DNA of 64,000 nucleotides from Chaunax sp. Z400 (taxonomy: Eukaryota; Chordata; Actinopteri; Lophiiformes; Chaunacidae), in assembly GCA_037577475.1 (NCBI GenBank), contig CM075194.1, positions 9,146,492-9,210,491 of the forward strand, written 5' to 3'. Of the stretch, positions 23,506 through 35,432 are shown in pieces; the first letter of the stretch is position 1; each line of letters begins with the position of its first letter. The translations under genes and the position numbers were made by a program. The notes beneath the pieces were generated by a model that saw nothing but the letters and a program-made list of their open reading frames with translations, searched no databases and had not been told where the DNA came from.

Positions 23506-25060
23506 TGCCAGTTAAGAAGGATAACTAAATAACTTTTATTATCTTCTACAGATATAGACTGAGAAGAAATATTAAAAACAAGCATGGGAAGCTGTGACAG
23601 GGCAAATTTTCTTAGTTGCCTCTGCAGAAGATGACATTTGAGGTCTTGCTTGTTGTTCAGGCCTTCATCCATACCTTACAACAGGCCATATATTTCACCA
23701 AATTCCCCAGAGAGTAATGCTGGACCTTGTTCCTGGCAATGTTAGTCATGTTTGTGATTTTACTCTACAATGATAACAGTGTTTGGAAGAAAGGTTTTCA
23801 CATTTTGTCTGTTTTTGTTCTCTCCATTGCACAGGAATTGATGTTTCTGGTTTCTTCGCCATGCTGACCGAGGCACAACCTACACCCAAGAAGAGAACAT
23901 AATTGGCAGTTGATATAAGGGGATCCGACCGAGCATGTGAGTTAAGCAATGGCTAAAGATACACCATCATGGCTGGGATACAAATTTAATGTTTCAATAA
24001 ACTCCACGGACCACTAAGAGCTACTTTAAACTTTATGAATGGCAGACTTGACGGGGGCCCTTGTGAGTGATTGGTGGGGAAATTACAGGGTCCTGAAAAC
24101 AAACATGGACCTAAATGGAGCCGGAAGTGTAAAAGTAACTGAAAAAATGGTGGTGGTAGCCTTAGAGATGTTTGAGAGGTCACCAGGTTGAAATCCCAGA
24201 ATGACAGGAAAATGGGGGACATGGATGAGACAGCAACCAGGATGTCCTTCAAGAACGTCACATGTGTGAATGCATGTAGGTTTATGAATGTGCAGCATGC
24301 TAATTGTCCTGAGGTTCAACAGCCAGACACTGTGAACGTGTTTAATTGTGAAAACACATGAAATTCACTCTGTAATTATGTTAAAAACGTTTGGAAATGT
24401 ACGCTCATACGCCGCTTGTGATGTTATCACCAGTCTGCCAAATGTGGCTGCTGTCACACATACTTCTGAAAGCAGGAACTTATTACCAGTCAACCATGTG
24501 CTGCTTAATCTCGACTGTGAGATTTGATTGTTTCCAAAGTTTATTTCTGGAAAAGATCGGACTCTGCTGCCTGTTTGAGGAAATCAGAGGTTAAGAGTTG
24601 CAGCAGCGAAAAAACTAATTGAACTAGAGGTGCTCCGCCAGACAGTTTATGTGGTGCATAAAACAAAAACAAATTTACTACAAAGGTAAAAAGTTCAGAG
24701 CAACATATAAAGATATTGTTTTCTTTTGGTTTTGTGCTCTAGCAAGGAAACAGTGTTTGCTTCTTATTCGTTTCTACTACACCTAGAATGGCCTTGTCTT
24801 CAAAGTTAGAAAATTCCCAGTCAAAGAGACGACAGACTGCTAGGAGTATCTGCTGATTGTGGCATCATTTAAACCTATCAAAGTTAAATAAAACTGCCTT
24901 AATGGGATTTTCAGCACTTAAGTGTAGGTGGCAGATTCCTGTATTTAAGGATAACGACTAATCAGTGACATTAAGCCTGTGGAAATTTCAGGCTTCACTG
25001 TCTGTATCAGGCAGAGTCAGCCATTTCACAAAGAAGTGAAAGACAAGTGCACGGAAACGT

Positions 25061-26988
25061 ATGAGAGGCCATGTAGCCATACACACTCTGTCATAATTTA
25101 ATACAGACACAATCATACTCTAATACACACACACACACATACTCTCTTACGTGCACAATCATACACTGTAAAATGTCAGATTGAATTTAATTAGAAATGC
25201 TGAGTTGATCTAACTCAGTTTTTATCAACTTGTTAAAAACACTCATTTTATTTTAATTACTTTGGCATCAAGAAAACTGTCAAACTCAGTTTATACTTGA
25301 GTTTGGTTCATTTAAACAAACCAAGTACTGGGAACTTTTGCTTTTTTTCAGTCCTTAGTTACATCCCACAATGTTACTAAGTATATCACTCTTATACTTA
25401 AGTACCCCACAAATTAGATCTACTTTACTTGAATAGCCTGTTTTCTGTTCATACCACTTTCTACTTGTACTCCACACCTTTTCATGGGAAACAGCCGTTT
25501 TGTTATGTGAGAAAAGTTGGATAAATGGTACTTTTGTTTTGTAAAACTCTACTTAGGCATCAGGTATTCTACTCAGCTTCTACAATCTTTAATTCACATT
25601 CAGATGTGTTACATGGAATGATCTTAACAGTTGCGACAATAGCACACATCAGAATAGATTCAGATATACTTGTTTATTGTTCCGTAGCTGTCCTGTTCAA
25701 TCTTGGGTAGCTGACCTTTTTTGCCATTATGAAAATAAATGTTTAATGACAGCTGAAACAACCACTGTGCTTTTGCACAATATGTAAATAGATACTGTCG
25801 TGTTGGGGATAGGCGGGTGGAGTTTCCCAGCATACCTTGAGACAATGTGTTTGAGGCCATAAGCCCAAGTAACCTAAAAATCTTATTGCATGAATTTGAC
25901 AAAATGCTTTTCTTTTTGCTCTGGAGTGCTTGTTATTACAACACATCACACCACTTTATTTTATCACCCTCTTTCATCACCCAGGCAGGACGTCACTAAC
26001 CGTGTGAAAGACTTACCTCATGATGCAGTGGTGTTGTATAACTAGTTATTTTCTATTGAAATATTTCTAAAGAACTAATTACTGCTTAACTGATAATTAT
26101 TCAGAACACATTTAAACACAGGTTACTTGGGCTTATGGCCTCAAACACATTGTCCTAAGGTATGCTGGGAAACTCCACCCACCTGTCCCCAACACACAGT
26201 ATCTATTTACCCATTGTGCAAAAGCACAGTGGTTGTTTCACCTGTCATTAGACATTTATTTTCATAATGGCAAATAAGGTCAGCTACCCAACATTGAACA
26301 GGACAGCTGCAGAACAATGAACAAGTTTATGTGAATCTATTCTGATGTGTGCTATTGTCGCAACTGTTAAGATCATTCCATGTAACAGATCTGAATGTGA
26401 ATCAAAGATTTTAGAAGCTGAGTAGAATACCTGATACCTGAGTAGAGTTTTACAAAACAAAAGTACCATTTATCCAACTTTTCTCACATAACAAAAGGGC
26501 TGTTTCCCATGAAAAGTAGTGGAGTACAAGCAGAAAGTGGTATGAACAGAAAACAGGCTACTCAAGTAAAGTAGATCTAATTTGTGAGGTACTTAAGTAT
26601 AAGAGTGATATCCTTAGTAACATTGTGGATGTAACTAAGTACTGAAAAAAAGCAAACGTTCCCACAACTTGGTTTGTTTAAATGAACCAAACTCAAGTAA
26701 ACTGAGTTTGACAGTTTTCTTGATGCCAAAGTAACTAAAATAAAATGAGTTTATTGACAAGTTGATAAAAAACTGAGTTAGATCAACTCAGTATTTCTAA
26801 TGAAATTCAATCTGACATCTTACAGTGTATGATTGTGCATTTAAGAGAGTATAGTAGTGTGTGTGTATGAGAGCATGATAGTTCATGAGAGAATATAGTA
26901 GTGTGTGTATGTTAGTATGATTGTGTCCGTATGAAATTAAGACAGAGTGTGTGAGAAAGTATAAAATATGACCTTCATGGCCTCTCAT
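25061..26988. repeat. Large imperfect palindrome, two ~0.8 kb arms with 244 bp spacer
   Basis: The left arm (25061-25875) is the reverse complement of the right arm (26120-26988). Matching landmarks are 'atgagaggccatg' at the outer edge, 'cacaatcatacactgta', 'gataaatggtacttttgttt', and 'ataagcccaagtaacct' at the inner edge. Over one 186-bp segment (25525-25710 against 26469-26284) I counted 11 mismatches by eye, about 94% identity. The right arm is longer because of an expanded GT-rich repeat near its outer end. Within each arm a CACTG terminus (25164-25168; CAGTG at 26823-26827) resembles ends of CACTA/EnSpm-type elements, but the homology runs past it by about 100 bp or more. It could be a foldback element or an inverted segmental duplication. 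Confidence 0.9.
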
Positions 26989-27599
26989 GAAAACTCCCAG
27001 TTCTCTCAGATCATACTGCATCACAGCAGAGGTGGTTTTATTTTCAACCTTCCAGTGCGTGATTACATTCGACTTAAGCACACACTGCATTTGGGATGTG
27101 TGGGGCAAATGGCTGAAATGACTGAAAAACAATATTTACAACGCGATGCCACCTCACTTTCTGAGACAGATCTGCACCATAATGACCTGTGGAGAGACAT
27201 GACAAGTGTTTCTGTTTGTTTCCAGCCATGTCTGTCTCAAAATAAATGCAGGAGCTAAACTGTTAGTTACTGTAGTGCCCGCACATTTCACCTGTCTTTG
27301 TTCGTGGTGTTTGTATAGAGACATGGCCACAGCAGGTTGGCAGGGGTATAATGTAGCGCATGTCTATAACAATGCTCAGGTCTGAGTCTGGATTCAGTTG
27401 GTTCTGGTTTTGGTTTTGTTAGCTGATGGCCGCTGCGTTGGCTGACACTCTCACTGCAGCCAGAGACGGTGGCTCTCACTGAGTTTAACGTTTGTACATT
27501 ATATAATGTACAAAAATAATATCATTCTGTCAACTCTCTACCAACAACATAGTGAGAATAAAGTCATTTTTATGACCAGATACAATATAAAAATAAATA

Positions 27600-27745
27600 C
27601 TAACAAGTACTCTGACTTTTGATGGGCTACTTTAGGTATATTTAATGATAATACTTCAATACATTTACTTAAATAATTTATCATACTCATCTGGAGTCAA
27701 ACAGTGACTCATATAAATCATCCAAGTACTTCTCCCACCACTGTC
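27600..27745. repeat. Partial copy of the 'aagtacatttactcaagtac' repeat
   Basis: The blocks 'acaagtactctgac', 'aatacatttacttaaa' and 'ccaagtacttctcccaccac' match the 3' part of the family seen at 23085-23505, in the same orientation. Confidence 0.45.
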
Positions 27746-27770
27746 TAACTGCTGTAAAAGTAATGTCAAC

Positions 27771-27989
27771 TCAAATATAGCTCATTTCTGCTGCGTCAAA
27801 GTGGTCGTATAAATCAGCTACTGCAGGTTTAAAGTCGAACAATGTTTTGAGTGCATTTCCTCCCTCATCAAACATTTGCAAAAATAAATTTTTCAATGAT
27901 TGAAACCTGCCATGTTTCCTCGCCAGCAGTGTTCTCCTTCTCTGCCTTTGCTGGCAAGTTGCTTCTTTCCATTGGTGTGTTAATGCTAC
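27771..27989 (-). CDS. Possible 3'-terminal exon of an unknown gene
   Basis: On the minus strand an acceptor with a pyrimidine-rich lead (ccagtttttacag) at 27991-27990 opens a 73-codon frame closed by TGA. The peptide begins VALTHQWKEATCQQRQRRR, continues through a Phe/Leu-rich helix-like stretch (LKNLFLQMFDEGGNALKTL) and ends DHFDAAEMSYI. It has a protein-like composition and no internal stops. I do not recognise it, no upstream exon was found, and it sits next to a dispersed repeat. It may be a transposon or retrocopy remnant, or simply a chance frame. Confidence 0.22.
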   Translation of the reverse strand, partial: VALTHQWKEATCQQRQRRRTLLARKHGRFQSLKNLFLQMFDEGGNALKTLFDFKPAVADLYDHFDAAEMSYI

Positions 27990-30900
27990 CTGTAAAAACT
28001 GGATAAACACAAGAATTAGTGCATAATAGTATATAATAGAGTAATGATTAATATACAATAGAGTTCAAGCACATTCCCACACTCCCTTTCCCACACCCAG
28101 ACACGAGGTTCTCTTTGAACAGAGGCCATGGAGAGAGACCAGGAAACTGACAGTGAAGATGAATTAGTAATGTTATTGTTGTTCTGGAATGTTTTCAGAC
28201 TTTACATTTGTGATATGGTCAAGTTTTCATGTGTAGATTTGGGCTTTTGTCTTTTCTTTACTAAATAAATCACGCCCGTCAGTTTTAACCGGGAACACAA
28301 AAGATGTCATTTTGTGACACTATTTCTAAATTTAAACGGTTTCAAAACAGATATCCATGTTAAACATTGAAACTAAGTAGTCTGTGATAAATAGCACAAT
28401 ATGTGTCATCTAAGTATTTGTTATCATCAAAATAATACCTATATAATGCTTTTTTTCTTCTTCTAGCAAGTGAGCTCAGGTCAATGAGACCTACAGACCA
28501 TAATTAGGAAATGGAAGTTCAGAACTTGTAATGTTCACAAGAACTTGAGTTGATAGACAGATGAAACCCAACGTTAGGTGCTAATATATGTATTATTATG
28601 GATTTATAATCAGCTAGAACGGAGCAGTCATTTTTGAGCAGGAACACCAAAGGAGTTAACAAGAAACGAACACAAGAGGAGGGTTAAATCCACCCAGTCA
28701 CAGATGGCCTCAGCCCTTGAAATAGAGGAAATCTAAGCCTCGTGGTGAAGCTGTGCTGGAAACATCAATACAAACAAGAACAAGTCACACATGCATTTCT
28801 CTCTACAAGTTAGTTGTCAACATTGTCAACATGTGTTATGATAAAAAAAGACAATGTTTCAACTGGCTCTGCAGTTTGGATTAAAAAAAACAAACATATC
28901 CACAAATATTCAGACGAGTGGTTCGCTACAGATGTTTTGGAATTTGTTACTGGTGATCCACAGACAGGAGAAAATCCCAGACTAAATCTGGATGCGAACA
29001 CACAAAGTGGAGATTCATTCCATATGGTTTAAATGTTGGGAGCTGGCTTCTCGTTGTTTGTTTAAAGGGTTGAGGTGAACAGAAGTCATATTTGCAGGAT
29101 ATTTTGAAGAGACATGCCAAAGGTGGATCCTGAGTGCAAAAACACTTGTGTTGTGAGTTTTGTCCAGAGTCTCATGTGGCCTGTGATTGTGGAAATGGAA
29201 AGCTATCTGACACAGCATGGGTCCAGGGTATTTCTTGCCTTCAGTGTATCTTTTGAACCCCTACCATAAGGGAAAACCATAGAGCATTAAACAAGTCTCG
29301 CCACAGGTCATCATTATGACATTTAGACAAAACAATTCTAAAGTCAAAGTAAAAAAAAAAATCTCATGAGCTAAATTTGTCTGTGTTGTGTTTTCTCAGA
29401 AATCCAAGAAACATAATGAATGGATTTTTGTGCTTGCAATTCTGCAGTGAAATTACAAGTGATTTAAACCTTTTCTCACAAAGAAAAGTTGTGGTTGAGG
29501 ACACATTTAAAGGAGCTATTAGACCTGCATTTATATGAAATGAGCTGTTAAACCCCTTCTTTTTTTTTTAGCAGGCAACTCTGAGACGATGCAGTACGTT
29601 TTCACATTTGCATGCGCTTGTTAATAAAAGGATTTTTTTTGGAAAGGTTAAGGCTGAGATGTCAAATGGGTTGAATCCAGCCACATTATATAGATAAAAG
29701 GTATGAATGTGCAGTTTTATAAATGAAAGTCAGGGTAGCTTCTTTGGGGGAACTTTTTGGGGATTTGTTTTAATACAACTTCATAAAAATATCAGAGTAG
29801 CTTGTTTCTTCCTGTATCTGAAGTTCATATTTCTCTTAGAATTGATCAAAAAGTAGGGACAAAAGCAATAAAATCTTCTAGGTATGCAGGGCCAACATTG
29901 CAAAGCTGGGCAAAGTTTTTTTTAAATTTTTTTTTATTCTGATGAACCGTTTCTCTGCCTGTCCCATCCCGAGCAGAGCCAAGTGGTCTTTAACGTAAAG
30001 CAAGTGTGAGTCATTGTGCTCTGTAATTTGGGCACACTGGAGCTGTCTTAAGTGACCTCGGCTGCAGACCTGTTAACCACATTGATCCACATGTAAAAGT
30101 TTCCTCTCCTCTTAACATAAATTATAACGTCACTTCCCAGAGCTCTCTCCTTCCAGTATGTGTAAGTTTAACTGCAATGACAGCTTGCTGGAAGATCGCT
30201 TTAGGACAGGCCTGATGACTATTTTGGGTTGACCTTATTTCCCAACAAAGAGCCTCTGTTAATCTCTTCTATAATTCCTGTACTAAATCTTTTTTCCTAG
30301 ATAATGCAGCTACTGTAAATACCATTTTTCCAAGGGTATGGGCTTCGCTTTTAAGGCACAGCTAAAGCCTGTAAGTATATGTCTTTGGAGCTGGACACTC
30401 GAGTCTGGCAGAAGGTGAACTGCTCCATCTGCACATGTAAGACTTTGAAGGGATTCCAGTTGGTATTTATCTCAGCTATTAAAGTTCTGTATTTTAAACA
30501 AAATCTCCAAATGTGGAAGTTTGAGGTCCTGTGGTAAAGGAAGAGAGTCAAAATACTAATACTGCTGCACTTTTCTGCTACAGAGTTTACATTGGTCTAG
30601 TCTCCTACTGGTCAGATTGCAACAGCTTGTGGCTGAATAAAAACTGTAGTTGCTGTTTAATCCTGTTTTACGCCAGACAGACAGGTGGATTCAGACGGTG
30701 TCCAGAAACCCCTCTAAGAGTAATTAAATGATAAAGGGACTGAATATTTGACCAAACATGTTGTTTTTTTGAGAGATGGAAACCGGCCTCACCAACAGAC
30801 TGTGCTGCTGTGTCCATCTCATTCAGTCAGACAATCCAGCCATTGTCATGAGGCTGTAAGCACTTTGATTATGGGAGTGAATAATTCTTTTAATTCAATG

Positions 30901-31763
30901 CCATATGTTTCTATTTCTACTTTGTTTCACAGTATAGAGATGCATCCATCACTTTCCTGTTATTTTGTTCTTTAGTCAGTGTAAATTGCATACATTTACT
31001 GCATATGCTTTCCTAACAGAAGTGAAATACGAGATTTAAAACCTAAACAAGATTAGTTTCCAAAGTCTTTCACTTTCACACTCGTGTGAAGCCCCTCTGT
31101 TGATTGCAGAGTTTAATCCCATCTCACAGACAAGTGGTTTGCTTCATTGAAATTAAGCTAATTATATTCCACGCCTGTACACATGCCGCCACTGTAAGCT
31201 ATACTTTCACCCTCTATTATCTCTTCAAGCTTTCGTGACTGTGAAAAACTCCCTCTCCAAATTAAAGGTCGGAAATGTGCCAAAACCTGACATTATGAGC
31301 TGTGGAGTTGTCAGGAGTGAAAACGTGCCCAGTCTCTCCAGTCAGTCCCAGTTTGACATCAGCTGCCAAATGACAGCTTAGCATAAGCTTCAGGTTGTGC
31401 AAATCAGACTTCTCCTCCAGTCTGGGGCAGGAGAGCCGAGGTGAGCTCCTCCAGACAGTTTAAGCTTTCTTGCTATGTGATGAAATGCAGCAATAAACTC
31501 TAAATGTCAGTAATCGCCTGTGGATAAGAAAAAAAAATACTGGTATGTGCCCATCACACAGACTTCCACAGACATACACATGACATAGTGTGTATGTGTG
31601 TATTTTCCAGCCCTTTCAAACCACAGCTATGAACCGTTCAAAAATGAACCGATATTATTTAGGATTATCATATAAAGGTTTTTTATTTTTTATTTTCCTT
31701 TATAAATAGCTTGTCTGAATTGAATCCTTGTGTTTGTGTGTTGTAAGATAACCCACAAAAATA

Positions 31764-32590
31764 AGATGATAAGACAAGATAAGATAAGATAAGATAAAAG
31801 ATACTTTATTCATCCCACAGGGGGAAATTCCTTTTGTTACAGCAGCATAGAACACAAATCAATACACAACGATAGATAGCAGCAAAAGTGCAAAAGTATG
31901 GGCAGGTCCATAAAAAAATCTGTGAGTAGGTTACAGTGACCCAGTGTTGCAATAAATAGCTATGACTAGCTCTATGAAATCATAAACAGGGGGTAGAGAT
32001 ATATACAAACGATACAATGCAGCGCACAAGAAGAAAAAATATTGGGTGATGATGTCTGATGGGTTGTGACTGTGACAGTGAAGTGTTGCACAGTTTAATG
32101 GCGGAAGGAATGATCTAATATGTCTCTCAGTGGTACAGCGGGGCATGATCAGTGTGTCGCTGAATGTGCTTCTGCAGTTGTTCACAGACTGAAACGGTGG
32201 ATGAGAGGGATGTCTGAAAGTTTGGACAGTACACTTAACTCAGCCAAATCTTTCAGGGGAACCAGGCCGACCCCGAGGACAGACCCTGCCCTCTTCTGCA
32301 GTTGGTGCATCAGCAGATTTTATACTGTTTCCCCAGCACACTGCAGCATAAAACAGAGCACTGGCGACTACTGACTGGTACAAAATGTTCAGTATGTTTG
32401 TGGAGACATTGAAGGATCTGAGCTTCCTAAGGAAGTGAAGTCTGCTCAGGCCCTTCTTGTGGGTGTGGTGTGTGTTGATTGATTGACTGTTGATATCCAG
32501 CACTCGGATTGAGACTAGTGTAAGTGGTGACTTCTGCTTTCTGAAGTCAACCACCAGCTCCTTGGTTCTATCAGTGTTATCCTCTCTCAT
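31764..32590 (-). mobile_element. 5'-truncated non-LTR retrotransposon (LINE), 3' part
   Basis: On the minus strand this encodes the C-terminal end of a LINE reverse transcriptase. The phrases RTKELVVDFRKQKSP, KKGLSRLHFLRKLRSFNV and YQSVVASALFYAAVCWG are typical of fish L2/CR1-like elements. After a broken coding part comes a 3' tail (minus strand 'gggaaattcc...gggatgaataaagtatc') ending in a short (GATAA)n run at about 31764-31797, the usual simple-sequence LINE end. The copy is truncated at its 5' end near 32590 and disrupted by stops and frame changes, so it cannot move itself. Confidence 0.8.
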
Positions 32591-35291
32591 CCTTCTATAA
32601 CAGGGGATTTTAGATAATCTACAATGTATTTGGTTCTATAACACGCAATATTTAGAGTGCTTAAAGCTCTTTTTGTTCAGGACTGGAACTCAGAGACTAA
32701 ATGTCCTTCCCCTGTTTTCATAGGCTTAAGGAACACACTTTCTCTGGTTTACTCACACATATAATAGTAACTGTTGCCATGGTTCCTTTGCTTAATTAAG
32801 CAACACGTTAAGCATACACAGTGTTGTGTAATAAAGCTTGGAGTTGGTTTTGGTGTCAGACAATGGAGGGCTTTATTTAGGACTCTGTGATTCAGTGTGC
32901 TGTCACCACAGTGATGACTACTCTGTGATTTACTGTTGTATCTGGACCCACAGGGGTTGAGCATATGCTCAAATCTAACCGAGCACATCACCAAATAATC
33001 CATCATAGATAGAGCTAAAGCGAAACAGTGACACAACCGGATGGTAAAGCACAATCTCATATTATCGCAGAACAGTGCACAAAAATGTGTTTTTGACAAC
33101 AATTTATGAAAGAAATAGGCAATGGACAGGATAATAGTTCATGTATGTCCAGACCATCCTAGTTTACAGTACATAAAATAGGAAACAATATGACAGGCAC
33201 TTCCTGTCTACAAAGTTTTAATACACTAAAATATGTTTCTGAAAACATTTTTTTGCAAGAAATCGGCAGAGCAGCCCTTCATTTGTCAGGACTAATGCCA
33301 GCACCTTCTACCCAATTTGGAATGATACAAAGCTGGTTGAAAAGTTTACCTGACAGTGTGATAAGATCAATCTGGATGGTAATGAGATGATTAATGGAAG
33401 AGGAGAGAAGAAAAAACTAAGTTCTGCTGCACAAATTGATATAAACCTCAAACCGTATTTAAATAAAACCATCACTGTAACAACACAGAATTGTGACACA
33501 AAACAAGGCACAAATATTAGCTTTACTTGTGTACCTTTTGGTCGGAGAACATCTCATACTCTTTTGGAAATGCATTTTTAGAGGCAAATTATTGCCCAAG
33601 CACTCCTGAAATAACCTCAAGTATAGGTATGTGTTTGTGCACGAAACCGCACCGTGCAGAGATGTCGTGCAGCTTCACGTCAGCCGAGAATCGGTCCATT
33701 CTTCTGCTCTCGGTAGTGGTTATGGTTCACGAAAGACTTAATGAAAGCCTTGAAATGTTCTTTGCACCATGTTTCCAGAGATGTTCGATCTGTGGAAATA
33801 GAATTATAATTCTATGCTAAAACACGATATACCTCTAATTTGTCTGAGCTCTGATTGGAACTTTGTTTACTATAATTAGTATTATGAATGTGCTTTTCTG
33901 CTCCAAAATACAGATTACTAGAGGTTCCTGCTGCAGTGGCTTCAAACTGGAGGATTGAATGAAGCCTTTTGGGGTTATTGTTGGCTTTTGTCCCTCTCTT
34001 TGGTTTTTATTGTGTGGGTTACTGTAAGTTCAGTCCTAGATAGCAGAAGGAGGGCGTTTTTGACTCCAGTGGTTGATATCAGGGGGTACAGGGACATTTT
34101 TAACTCCCTGGCCTATGTGTTGTGGTGAAGGGTGTGTTCAGTTGTGGTGAGGATTGGCGCTAAATGTCTAATTATATGCGACCCCACGTTCTCAACTTTC
34201 CCAGGGTACAGTAACAGTAACTTAATGTGAACCATGCTCTGTAATCACTGCCAAATACCACATGAGGCACAGTCTTCCAGATAAATCACAGAAGCTATTG
34301 GGGACCCTGCGGTGCAGAACACACGTTCCATCTGTTGTTAGAGCTTTAATTATGTTTTTTACACAGAGTACAGACCATGAAACCATTTTTTGCGGTATTG
34401 TGTTCATCACCTGCAGCTTGCTAAACAGCCTTCTATGAATGCCAGCAACAGAAAGCTCTCAAGTAAGATCTATAAGTGTAGAACTCTAAATAAGGCTGAC
34501 TAGTAAATAAGATTTATCTACTTATATGTTTAAATAAAATAAACTCTTAAAGAAAGACGATAAAAATCTTATTTACTGTGCGTGCTATTAAATCATATGG
34601 ATAATAAAGTTAAATTGTATGAATGGGTGTGGAACAACAGAGCAATCACACTGCCAGATTGCAGTTTCTGCAACTTTTAGATTAGTCAGCAGGTCTGAGT
34701 TTCTGTTCCCAGAAACCCAAATGATCCAGAGAAGAAAGGTGCTACACCCGGAAATGAGACACAAGCATGAAGATTGAATAAAACCACGGCAGCTTGACCA
34801 CTTGGACCGAGCACTTATAGCTTTCCACCTGAAATTCACTCATTATAAAAGAACAGTGAAAACACACGAGGCTGCCAAAGAGAATTTCCAAAAATGAACT
34901 CTCATTCTTCATACAGATTTGAGTCATTAGTTATACGAAGTACATATCATTAAGCGAATGACGCTTGGGTTGCTTAGGAGTCTTTCTATTCATAGTTTTC
35001 TTAAGTACAGACACTGTGGTTCTGTGTATAATATTTCTGTGAGATTTCTGGAAAGTTCATAGTAAAAATGAAGGTTTTGAGACTCACTTATATTCTCAAA
35101 ACTTTCAGTCCTTTTTAAGGGATTATATGAAAATACTGGGATGAGGAAGGAGCTGAAGCTGTTTGTTTTAATCTACCATATCTGAGGCCACTTGTCAGAG
35201 TTGCTTTCCCAATCCTCAGTAGTAGAAGCCAGAGCTATGATCACATATTCCTGTTCAAAGAAGTTTCACAATTAGGAAAATACGCTTATTC

Positions 35292-35432
35292 CCGAGCGGC
35301 ACGGTGGCTTAGTGGCAGCACTGTTGCCTCACAGCAAGTAAGTCCTTGGTTCAAATCCACCTGGGACTTGGAGTTTGCATGTTCTCCCCATGTCTGCGTG
35401 GGTCCTGTCCCGGTTCTTCCTCCCACAGTTCG
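35292..35432 (+). mobile_element. tRNA-headed SINE fragment
   Basis: An A-box-like TGGCTTAGTGG near 35305 and a B-box-like GGTTCAAATCC at 35348-35358 give the internal RNA polymerase III promoter of a tRNA-derived SINE. The sequence then runs into 'ggagtttgcatgttctcccc', 'atgtctgcgtgggtcctgtc' and 'cttcctcccacagt', the known body of a very common teleost repeat. The repeats at 6356-6625 and 42085-42395 carry this body in reverse orientation. It is not a functional tRNA gene, because no cloverleaf closes. Confidence 0.7.

Noticed and set aside
25525..26469. Twin ~61-codon frames with nearly the same peptide on opposite strands
   Set aside because: They are the same DNA in the two arms of the palindrome. 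Similar peptides reflect the inverted duplication, not selection on a protein; there is no family match.
35292..35360. A possible tRNA gene (A box and B box present)
   Set aside because: No closed acceptor stem or anticodon arm, and the sequence continues into a known SINE body.
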